A stretch of DNA of 53,630 nt from Prosthecobacter debontii. Its GTDB lineage: Bacteria; Verrucomicrobiota; Verrucomicrobiia; Verrucomicrobiales; Akkermansiaceae. A program made the translations under genes and the position numbers. This document shows, one piece after another, positions 36,746 through 44,160 of the stretch. Location: the NCBI GenBank assembly GCA_945862245.1, contig CAMAXN010000014.1:1-53630 (forward strand). The letters run 5' to 3'. Under the pieces are notes generated by a model. The model was given only the letters and a program-made list of their open reading frames with translations, was not told the origin of the DNA and did no database searches. How positions within the stretch are numbered: the first letter of the stretch is position 1; the number at the start of each line of letters is the position of its first letter.

Positions 36746-36754
36746 AAACGTTCT

Positions 36755-37810
36755 ATGAATCGATCATCAATCCGTCTTGCGACTATGATCCTCGCTCTAG
36801 CTAGCTTAGCCTTAAGTAGCTGCATGTCGATCGGTCCACGTGGTCTCAAGTTATCACGCAACGAGTTCAATGATGCGATCCAAAGCACTGATGCTGAGGA
36901 GTTACTGCTGAATATCGTTCGTCAACGCTATAACGACCCGGTCATGTTCTTAGAGGTTGCTTCGGTTTCTAGTTCGATATCGCGATCTGCCAATGTGAGC
37001 ATCTCGGGATTATTTTTAGGTGGCGATGGGAAAACTAAAAGCACCGGTGTCGGAGGTAGTTACAGTGACTCCCCACTGATCATTTACTCACCGAATACCG
37101 GTGAGCGTTTTGTACGGCAAATATTGACGCCTATGGATTTACGTACGATTTCTCTGTTGCTGCAATCTGGATGGAGTATAGAGCGTGTTTTGCTGTTGGC
37201 GGGAGACTCATTCGCAGGCCTGAAGAATTCCACCACCGGATCTGATAGCTACCGAGCTCTATTGAATCACCTCCGCTCTTTGCAACGTGCCGATCAGCTC
37301 TCGTTCGCACTCGATACCTCCGATAACATCGATATACTCTCGATTATTCCGACTTCATCCGCGCTATCGAGCGAGGCATACAAGGAGGCCTGTCGTTTAA
37401 TGAACTTCCCCGCAGATGGCCGCCCTATTACTATCCAGCGGGGCATTGGTGATCGTAGAGATACTAAGTCCAATATCTTCCTCTCAACGCGTTCTTTGTA
37501 TTCATCGTTCTATTTCTTATCGAACGGTGTTGAATCACCCTCCAGAGATTTGAATGGGGGAATCTTGCAAACACGCAGACTCGATGGAGGTATCTTCGAT
37601 AAGGGTGGCAATCTTTTTCGCGTGCAAACCTCGAGCGTAAAGCCACAAGAAGCCGCAGTCAAAATCCTCTATCGTGATCAATGGTTTTACATTCCCTCCA
37701 AAGATCCTAACTCACGGACCACCTTTTCCTTGCTGAGCATGATGCTTACTCTTCAGAGCGGAGATATGACAAAAATGTCACCTCTTATCTCGATATCTCC
37801 AGCTAGTTGA
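36755..37810 (+). CDS. Outer-membrane-type lipoprotein of unknown function
   Basis: The 351-residue protein has a lipoprotein signal with lipobox LSSC (Cys23). The conserved-looking segment EELLLNIVRQRYNDPVMFLE (about 50-69) and the following SSISRSANVSISG are reminiscent of uncharacterised proteobacterial lipoproteins; the ending QSGDMTKMSPLISISP also fits, so the gene looks complete. It is the first gene of the plus-strand block ending in the giant protein. A serine after the lipid cysteine would be absent (Met24 follows), consistent with outer-membrane sorting. Whether it works with the channel genes downstream is inference. Confidence 0.72.
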   Translation: MNRSSIRLATMILALASLALSSCMSIGPRGLKLSRNEFNDAIQSTDAEELLLNIVRQRYNDPVMFLEVASVSSSISRSANVSISGLFLGGDGKTKSTGVGGSYSDSPLIIYSPNTGERFVRQILTPMDLRTISLLLQSGWSIERVLLLAGDSFAGLKNSTTGSDSYRALLNHLRSLQRADQLSFALDTSDNIDILSIIPTSSALSSEAYKEACRLMNFPADGRPITIQRGIGDRRDTKSNIFLSTRSLYSSFYFLSNGVESPSRDLNGGILQTRRLDGGIFDKGGNLFRVQTSSVKPQEAAVKILYRDQWFYIPSKDPNSRTTFSLLSMMLTLQSGDMTKMSPLISISPAS

Positions 37811-37830
37811 TCTCGCATGCCCAGACCCTT

Positions 37831-37869
37831 ATATATACACCGTTAACCTGTGGAATCCAAGGTATATAT
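37831..37869. repeat. Inverted repeat between the lipoprotein and MscS genes
   Basis: ATATATAC (37831-37838) and GTATATAT (37862-37869) are exact reverse complements with a 23-base spacer. It lies 20 bases after the lipoprotein stop and 84 before the MscS start. It could be a weak hairpin or an operator; there is no T-run. Confidence 0.35.
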
Positions 37870-37952
37870 GACGCGACTCAAGAGCCCAGGGATGGCGATC
37901 TATTCGAGATAGAGATAGAAGAAGGCCAACCTCGAACTACACCAAACTACTT

Positions 37953-39527
37953 ATGAGATTGATCTCTTTAATACTGTTACCTCTCACCGCCTGCGCCAGC
38001 TTTGCTTCAACCCTTTTCCCGTTGGACCCTCCCAAGACAGGGAGTGTTGCAGAAACTTATGTTAGTTTTATCCAGCATAGTGGGCTTGCGTATACACTCA
38101 ATAAAAGTGGTAAGCCTCAAGAAGCGGAGGAGCACATTGATCGCGCTGCTGCTTGCCTAGATCTCACCCTTGTGCCGAAGCAGCACCACTTGGATTTGGG
38201 TACGGAAGCAGCCATCATGCTAAGGGAAATCCTTGATCGAACAGAGGTGCTTGATGTGACTAGCATTCCTGCCGACGTGCAAAAATGGAGAGTGGCTCAA
38301 ACCCAATTTTATATCGCTAAAATAACGAGTGGCCCTCGTTCAGGCGAGTTTCTATTTACGTCAGAATCGGTGGACCGCATTCCGCAGGATTTCGCAAAAG
38401 TGGCGGACTGGCCCTACATTCGCCCCGATTCGACCAAGGAATTCTACAATTGGTATGTACGCACGCCTGGGCGGTTTATGACACCAAGTTGGTTGACTTG
38501 GACGAATCAATTACCAGATTGGACATTTGTGATGTTTTGGGAACAAACCTTATGGCAGTGGGCGGCTATATTTATTGGGGCTATTGTCACGATAATTTTT
38601 TGGTTTTTAGGATTTAAACTCTACTCGGCAAATCTCAAGAGCACTAGCCTCTGGAGGCATCCGTTCGCCGTCACAACTCCGCTGCTACTAGCTTTCTGGT
38701 CCGCAATTGTGAACGATATCTTAGTCTCTGACGTCAATGTGACGGGGGTGCCGCTGCAGATATTGCAGTCGGTGCTCAAAGCTTCGGAGTATGCCTGCCT
38801 AGCTTGGGCGGCATGGGTGTTCATTATCCGTTTGGTAGAAATTACTTTACAATTTGCTAGCCGTGGCCGCGAGTCCTCGAGTTCCAGTATGGTTTTGGGC
38901 ATGCTCCTTGCGAAAATCGCCGCAAGTATCGTGGCCTTTATAATCCTCGGTTTTGGATTTAATCGAATCGGTATTCCTATCACAGGAATTGTGGCAGGTT
39001 TTGGAGTCGGTGGTTTAGCGTTTGGTCTGGCTGCGCAACCCACCCTCCAAAACCTTTTTGGAAGCATCATGCTGCTTTGGGACAAACCTGTTAAAGTTGG
39101 AGATTTCTGCGACTTCGGCGGGGTGAGAGGTGTTGTTGAGAAGATCGGCCTACGTTCTACCCGCATCCGCACAAATAATCGCCAAGTCACGACGATCCCC
39201 AACCAGGAATTTTCCAGAGCGCAAGTCACAAAAATAGAGACGCTTAGTATCATCGAAAAGACGATCGGTCTGAATTCTGAAACAAGCCATGAAGATGTTC
39301 AGCGCTTTTTGGCGGGGGTGCACCAAGTCTTCAAAGGTCATCCTGAGATCAGGCCGGATCCCACGGTTCATTTTGTGGACTTCGGGACATCTTCGTTAAA
39401 TATCTATATTCGGGCAGAAGTCGGGACGAGAGAGATGGCATTTTTTTTGGCGGCTCAAGAGGCGGTGCTCCTAGAAATCATGGTGATGGCTAAGTCCTTG
39501 AACATCGGTTTTGTCGGGCGCCATTGA
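37953..39527 (+). CDS. MscS-family mechanosensitive ion channel
   Basis: The 524-residue protein has a signal-like N-terminus (MRLISLILLPLTACASFA; LTAC could also act as a lipobox), a periplasmic domain of about 170 residues, then four or more membrane helices from about residue 205. The pore helix and MscS beta domain are clear: GVGGLAFGLAAQPTLQNLFG (about 349-368), then LLWDKPVKVGDFCDFGGVRG and STRIRTNNRQVTTIPNQEF. It should open on membrane tension and act as an emergency release valve. The periplasmic part is larger than in E. coli MscS. Its presence before a TolC-like gene could be chance or linkage to envelope stress. Confidence 0.92.
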   Translation: MRLISLILLPLTACASFASTLFPLDPPKTGSVAETYVSFIQHSGLAYTLNKSGKPQEAEEHIDRAAACLDLTLVPKQHHLDLGTEAAIMLREILDRTEVLDVTSIPADVQKWRVAQTQFYIAKITSGPRSGEFLFTSESVDRIPQDFAKVADWPYIRPDSTKEFYNWYVRTPGRFMTPSWLTWTNQLPDWTFVMFWEQTLWQWAAIFIGAIVTIIFWFLGFKLYSANLKSTSLWRHPFAVTTPLLLAFWSAIVNDILVSDVNVTGVPLQILQSVLKASEYACLAWAAWVFIIRLVEITLQFASRGRESSSSSMVLGMLLAKIAASIVAFIILGFGFNRIGIPITGIVAGFGVGGLAFGLAAQPTLQNLFGSIMLLWDKPVKVGDFCDFGGVRGVVEKIGLRSTRIRTNNRQVTTIPNQEFSRAQVTKIETLSIIEKTIGLNSETSHEDVQRFLAGVHQVFKGHPEIRPDPTVHFVDFGTSSLNIYIRAEVGTREMAFFLAAQEAVLLEIMVMAKSLNIGFVGRH

Positions 39528-39603
39528 GAATCAGGTTGAATTTTCACTTCTTCCGACTGAACCTCTACTTTAGCAGCAGCGGTTGCTGGGAGAAAGCACG
39601 GCA

Positions 39604-39631
39604 TTGACCATCTGATTTGATTTATTAATTT
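39604..39631 (+). promoter_or_regulatory. Sigma-70-like promoter for the tolC-like operon
   Basis: TTGACC (39604-39609), a 16-base spacer and TAATTT (39626-39631) precede the tolC-like gene. The -35 region shares ATTGACCATNTG with the promoter at 36718, which may mean shared control. The -10 box is weak. Confidence 0.4.
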
Positions 39632-39720
39632 TCTTGTAAAAAATCTAAAATTTGTATTGGTACAATCTTTTCAACAGGATCTTCCCAAGAACGATAAAAA
39701 CACGGATTCTGCTGAATCCA

Positions 39721-41511
39721 ATGCACATCCTACCCCCCAGACTTATGCGTCATTGTACAGTGAAATCATGGATCCGTTCTCTGGGATTATACCCTTCAGA
39801 TTTCAAGGCTTGTGTCCCGATCGTGCTCGGCATGGCTGGGGTCCAGATGCTCGCTGCCGAAGAACCTGACGACAGCTTGATGTCTGCGCCGCCATCACTC
39901 AGTGCGGTTGCGCTTAAGGAACCTCTGACCATGAGAGCGGTGGTGGCCATGGCCTTACAGAACAACGGCGAGATCAAAAGCACGGATCTTGAGAAGTTGA
40001 TCCAGCAAGAGCTAATCAAATCGGCGATGCTGGATTTTGACCTGCGTTTCGATACTAGTTACCTGTATCAATACATCGATTCCCCGCAGAATGCCCAGGA
40101 CTACGTCTCGACCGGTGGTGGCACGGCATCACCGTTCAGCCCGGCACAGCCGATCCTGACCAGCCCCACCATTTTCGAGCAGCGCAACCACATCGGCAAG
40201 TTTGGTCTTACCCAGAAGCTTCAAACCGGAACCGTTGTCGAGTTCGGCACCACGCTCAGGGCCTTGGACAACTCACTGAACCGTCGCCGCCCACCTGCGG
40301 TTTATCACGAAGAGTGGGAAACATTCACTGGGGTAACTGTGACGCATCCGCTGCTGCGCGATTCGGGTAGGGCAGTGAACACTGCGAAAATCACCCTCGC
40401 GAATGCGAATGCGAAAAGCGCCGATCTCGAATGGCAACTTCGCACCAACCAGGTAGTTGCGGAAGTGATGAAGTGTTATTACGATGTGGTGTTCACTTTG
40501 GAGAACCTCAAGGTGCAGCATGAGTCCATCGAGCTGGGGCAGAAACTTCTAACCGATACCCGTGCGCGCAGCGAGGAAGGGCAGGTTTCGGTCAATGATG
40601 TGGCGATTGCCGAGGCCGGTGTCTATCGTCGCATGGAGGATTCCCTAGCTGCGGAAATGCAATACATCGAGCGTCAGAATGCGTTGCAAATTTTGTATCG
40701 GACTCCTGAACAGGTGATCGCCAGCAGCAGGCGAGTGATTCCTTTGGATCGTCTTTCCGTTTCGTCTCCATCGATTCACCGTCCCACACTGATCCAAACT
40801 GCTCTGGCCAAGCGTCAGGAGATCAAGCAGATGGACGAATTACTCGTTGCCAAGAATGCGGAGGTCGATTACGCGACGAGCCAATCGCGTCCACGATTAG
40901 ATTTGGTGGGCAGTGCGGGTTTGCACGGCCTCGAAGGGGATGCGGGTTCGAGTTACAGCAGGGCGAGTTCGCCGCAGGGACCCGAGTTTTCCGCTGGAAT
41001 TCAATTTTCGATGCCATGGAAACGCGATAACCTCGAAGCTCAGCAGCGTGCGGCCAAACTCGAATACGATCAAGCTCTGATCAAGCGCGGAGAAGTCCGG
41101 TTGCGCGTCTCCCTAGAGGTGGATACTGTCATCAGCCGCCTACATGCTGACCAACAGCGGCTCACAGCAACGCGCAAGAGCAGCGAGGCGGCAGCGCAGT
41201 CCGCCGAAGCCGGCCTCAAACGGCTCAATGAAGGTGTGGCCACCAGTTTTGAAGTCTTGCAGCTGCAGCGCGAATTCGCTCAAGCGAGAAGTCGAGAGAT
41301 TGCGGCCATCACTGATCTCAATAAGGACATCGTTGATCTTCAGATGGCGACCGGAACGTTGCTGAATGCGCAGGGGATCAATCTGGTGCCAGACTCATCA
41401 AGTGTTCCCGCGATCGTTGAGCCCGTGCCAGTTGTTAAGCTTTCGGCCAGCGGTAAGTCTGCGTCAGGTGCTGCACGTTCGCATAAACGCGGTGCGCGCA
41501 AGCTGCCATGA
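39721..41511 (+). CDS. TolC-like outer-membrane efflux protein
   Basis: From the ATG at 39721 the protein has about 596 residues. A signal sequence appears near residues 25-45 (FKACVPIVLGMAGVQMLAAE), so the ATG at 39745 is also possible, and a TTG at 39652 is less likely. Two outer-membrane-factor repeats follow, with the typical segments PLTMRAVVAMALQNN, VTHPLLRDSG, VNDVAIAEAGVYRRMEDSL and a second repeat with EAGLKRLNEGVATSFEVLQL. Such trimers form a channel across the outer membrane and long periplasmic barrel. It overlaps the adaptor gene downstream by four bases. A Ser/Lys/Arg-rich tail (GKSASGAARSHKRGARKLP) is unusual for the family. Confidence 0.92.
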   Translation: MHILPPRLMRHCTVKSWIRSLGLYPSDFKACVPIVLGMAGVQMLAAEEPDDSLMSAPPSLSAVALKEPLTMRAVVAMALQNNGEIKSTDLEKLIQQELIKSAMLDFDLRFDTSYLYQYIDSPQNAQDYVSTGGGTASPFSPAQPILTSPTIFEQRNHIGKFGLTQKLQTGTVVEFGTTLRALDNSLNRRRPPAVYHEEWETFTGVTVTHPLLRDSGRAVNTAKITLANANAKSADLEWQLRTNQVVAEVMKCYYDVVFTLENLKVQHESIELGQKLLTDTRARSEEGQVSVNDVAIAEAGVYRRMEDSLAAEMQYIERQNALQILYRTPEQVIASSRRVIPLDRLSVSSPSIHRPTLIQTALAKRQEIKQMDELLVAKNAEVDYATSQSRPRLDLVGSAGLHGLEGDAGSSYSRASSPQGPEFSAGIQFSMPWKRDNLEAQQRAAKLEYDQALIKRGEVRLRVSLEVDTVISRLHADQQRLTATRKSSEAAAQSAEAGLKRLNEGVATSFEVLQLQREFAQARSREIAAITDLNKDIVDLQMATGTLLNAQGINLVPDSSSVPAIVEPVPVVKLSASGKSASGAARSHKRGARKLP

Positions 41512-42311
41512 AAAAATCCTTCGACGCCAGCCTTGCCTGTAATCTAACAGTTCCCTCTTTTATGATTTGCGTTCGCCACCTGATGCCGATTTTGGCCATA
41601 GTGGTCTCTTTTTCTGAATCATTGCATGTGGGTGCCGCAGAAGCTCTGGTTTGCGAAGGGGTTGCGAAGCCTATGCGGTCGGTGGTGATGAGTGCCTCGC
41701 TGAGTGAGTCCATCATCAGCATCACCGTCGAAGAGGGTGAGCGCATCACCAAAGGCCAGGTCCTGGTAAACCTCGAATCCGAGAAGGAAGTTCTTTCCGT
41801 CGAGCGGCTAGAGCAGATGGTGACTAAAGCGAATTTCGATTTTAATGCGGCCATGCGTTTATTCGAGCAGAAGGTTTCAAGCCGCGATGAAATGCTTTCC
41901 AAGGAGATTGAGCTCAAGCGACTGCAAACCGAGTTGAAGATGGCCAAGGCAGTTGTGGCTGAAAGACAGATGCTGGCGCCATTCGACGGAGTGGTTGTGA
42001 ATCGATTTCGTGAACCGGGTGAGGCTGTCAATGAGGCGGAACCAATTCTCAAGGTAATGAATACGGACAAATTGCTGCTGCTCTTTTATATGGATGTGCG
42101 GATGCTTTCTATTCTTAAGGTGGGGGATCCACTTGACGTCACGTTTCCCGAGGTTTTGCCTCCCTTGGCGCGCAAGGCGGTGATTACGTTCATCGATCCT
42201 GAAGTGGATGCTCGCAGCGGAATGTTTCGTATACGCCTGTTGATGAATAATGCTGATCATTCGGTGCGTCCCGGAATGAAGGTTCTCACTGAGTTGCCAT
42301 CAATCCCATAA
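41508..42311 (+). CDS. Periplasmic adaptor (HlyD/RND membrane-fusion protein)
   Basis: The 267-residue protein begins with a hydrophobic export or anchor segment (about 22-42) and is a short membrane-fusion protein: a biotinyl-lipoyl half (SIISITVEEGERITKGQVLVNL), a coiled-coil hairpin (about 90-140), the second lipoyl half (MLAPFDGVVVNRFREPGEAV), and a beta-barrel ending in VRPGMKVLTEL. These proteins bridge inner-membrane pumps and TolC. It overlaps the tolC-like stop by four bases and is followed 12 bases later by another adaptor. No ABC or RND pump gene is present. Confidence 0.9.
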   Translation: MKKSFDASLACNLTVPSFMICVRHLMPILAIVVSFSESLHVGAAEALVCEGVAKPMRSVVMSASLSESIISITVEEGERITKGQVLVNLESEKEVLSVERLEQMVTKANFDFNAAMRLFEQKVSSRDEMLSKEIELKRLQTELKMAKAVVAERQMLAPFDGVVVNRFREPGEAVNEAEPILKVMNTDKLLLLFYMDVRMLSILKVGDPLDVTFPEVLPPLARKAVITFIDPEVDARSGMFRIRLLMNNADHSVRPGMKVLTELPSIP

Positions 42312-42323
42312 ACGTCTCGAAGG

Positions 42324-44108
42324 ATGGTTATTGATAGTGATTCTGATTTCGACTTCCTCGCAGGTTTTGCCGGTGATCCGGGCCAATTCTGGCCTCGTTT
42401 CCGCGCCCATGCCCAGCGTGTGATGACCGCCGAGGGTGCATGCATTCTGATCCAGCTTCCAGGCCAGTCCGTGCGCGTCTTGTCGCAGGATTCGGCAAAA
42501 AGCGCGCGTGCCATCGCCGACAGCGGCTTGGTGACCCAACTCGACGGTATGACCGACGGGGCGGTGCATGAATGGATCGATGGAGTGGCGGTGGCGAGTT
42601 TGCTAGTCGGTGCAGGGCCCATGTTGTGGTTGGTTCTGTTTGGAGCTGCAAGTGCATCGCCTGCAGAAGCGGTGCGCGAGCTCAGGTTGTTAGCTGAGTC
42701 TTACCAGTCACGTCGTCGCGAGCAGCGGACAGGCGCGCAGGTGGAAGAGCTCAGTGAGGTGCTTGACCTAGGCTTGAATCTTGGTGCTAGTGGTAATTTT
42801 CTTAATGCTGCCTTGCGCCTTTGCCACCGGCTTTCATCCCAGCTGAAGGCGACCCGGGTGTCGTTGGCATGGTTGGAGAGCAGCGGGCTGAAGGTCATTG
42901 CCACCAGTCACGGTGGGCGGGTCAATTCCGACAGTCATGAAGCGGAATGCATGGTGCGTGCCATGGAGGAGGCCTTGGATCAGGACAACGAGGTGGCCTA
43001 TCCGGCGATTCCCGGCAGTCAGGCGATCACTCGCGAGCACAAGATGTTCAGTGAGCAGCACAAAGGTGGCGCAGTTTTGTCTATTCCGCTGCGCGACGCA
43101 GTCCGGCTTGAGGTGGTTGGAGTGCTGATGATTGAGAGGGAGGTTGGGGATGTGATTTGGAGTGAGTTAGAAATTGAGCACCTGCGTCTGGCAGCAGACC
43201 TGATTAGCCCGCGGTTGGTATCGCTTCATGAATCATCTGGCTGGTTTGGCCGGCGCATCTGGCGGTCGTTGCGGCACAAAGTCGGGGGGGTGCTTGGGGT
43301 TGAACACACCGGCTGGAAGTTTACCTCACTATTGATTTTTTTAGCATTGCTACTGCTGGTCTTGATTCGAACGGAGCACAAAGTCAGGTCGCCCTTCCTG
43401 CTGAAGACAGATGCGGCGGCGATTGCCACGGCGCCCTTTGCGGGTTTCATCGACGAGGTGCGTTATCATCTGGGTGATGTGGTGAAGGAGGGACAGGTAC
43501 TCGTCACACTGGACCGCCGTGAGTTGCTTTTGGAAGAGGCCAACGTGACGGCCGCCCGCGACAAGAGTGATCGTGAGGCGAGGGCCTATGAGGCCGAGGG
43601 CAAGTTGGCGGAAGCATTGATGGCCAAGGCCATTCAGAAACAGGAAGAGTCGAAGCTTGGAATTTTGAGCCATCGTCTGGCGATGACCGAGGTTAAGGCA
43701 CCATTCGATGGGATCGTGGTCGAGGGGGACCTGCGTGAGCGGCTGGCCTCGCCGGTGCAGGTTGGTGAGCAGTTGTTCAAAGTTGTTCAAATCCGTGATC
43801 TGGTCGGTGAGTTGCAAGTGGACGAGCGCGACATTGGTTTTCTTTCCCAGGGTCTGCAGGGTGAGTTGGCCTTCGCGAGTCGTCCTAGTGATCGATTTGG
43901 TGTGGAGATCATGCATTACGAGCCGGTTGCTGAGGTGCGTGAGCAGGGAAATATCTTCAGGTTGCGGGTGCAAGTGCAGGGCGATCCGCAGGATTGGTGG
44001 CGCCCGGGCATGAGTGGCGTCTGCAAGGTGAATGCCGGCGAGGCGAGCCTATTATGGATATTTACCCATCGAACCATCGAGACCATCCGGATGTGGCTAT
44101 GGCTTTAG
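42324..44108 (+). CDS. GAF-domain-containing HlyD-type membrane adaptor
   Basis: The 594-residue protein has an unusual architecture. Residues about 10-120 and 150-305 look like one or two GAF domains (for example ATRVSLAWLESSGLKVIATS and LRLEVVGVLMIERE-like VRLEVVGVLMIERE), then a single membrane helix (about 333-349, LLIFLALLLLVLI), then an HlyD-type periplasmic part: FAGFIDEVRYHLGDVVKEGQ, a coiled coil, MTEVKAPFDGIVVEGDL and a beta-barrel ending near RPGMSGVCKV. GAF domains bind small ligands and would be cytosolic, so the protein could sense a signal inside and act on the export channel outside. No kinase or cyclase domain is attached. Confidence 0.82.
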   Translation: MVIDSDSDFDFLAGFAGDPGQFWPRFRAHAQRVMTAEGACILIQLPGQSVRVLSQDSAKSARAIADSGLVTQLDGMTDGAVHEWIDGVAVASLLVGAGPMLWLVLFGAASASPAEAVRELRLLAESYQSRRREQRTGAQVEELSEVLDLGLNLGASGNFLNAALRLCHRLSSQLKATRVSLAWLESSGLKVIATSHGGRVNSDSHEAECMVRAMEEALDQDNEVAYPAIPGSQAITREHKMFSEQHKGGAVLSIPLRDAVRLEVVGVLMIEREVGDVIWSELEIEHLRLAADLISPRLVSLHESSGWFGRRIWRSLRHKVGGVLGVEHTGWKFTSLLIFLALLLLVLIRTEHKVRSPFLLKTDAAAIATAPFAGFIDEVRYHLGDVVKEGQVLVTLDRRELLLEEANVTAARDKSDREARAYEAEGKLAEALMAKAIQKQEESKLGILSHRLAMTEVKAPFDGIVVEGDLRERLASPVQVGEQLFKVVQIRDLVGELQVDERDIGFLSQGLQGELAFASRPSDRFGVEIMHYEPVAEVREQGNIFRLRVQVQGDPQDWWRPGMSGVCKVNAGEASLLWIFTHRTIETIRMWLWL

Positions 44109-44130
44109 TCCGCTGGCCGCCCGCATTTTT

Positions 44131-44152
44131 AACCCGTCGGCGATGGCGGGTT
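44131..44152 (+). other. Small hairpin before the M50 gene
   Basis: AACCCG (44131-44136) and CGGGTT (44147-44152) form a six-base stem with a ten-base loop, preceded by a T-run. It sits in the 52-base gap before the start at 44161 and could tune expression within the operon. Evidence is only the pairing. Confidence 0.3.
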
Positions 44153-44160
44153 TCCATTGA

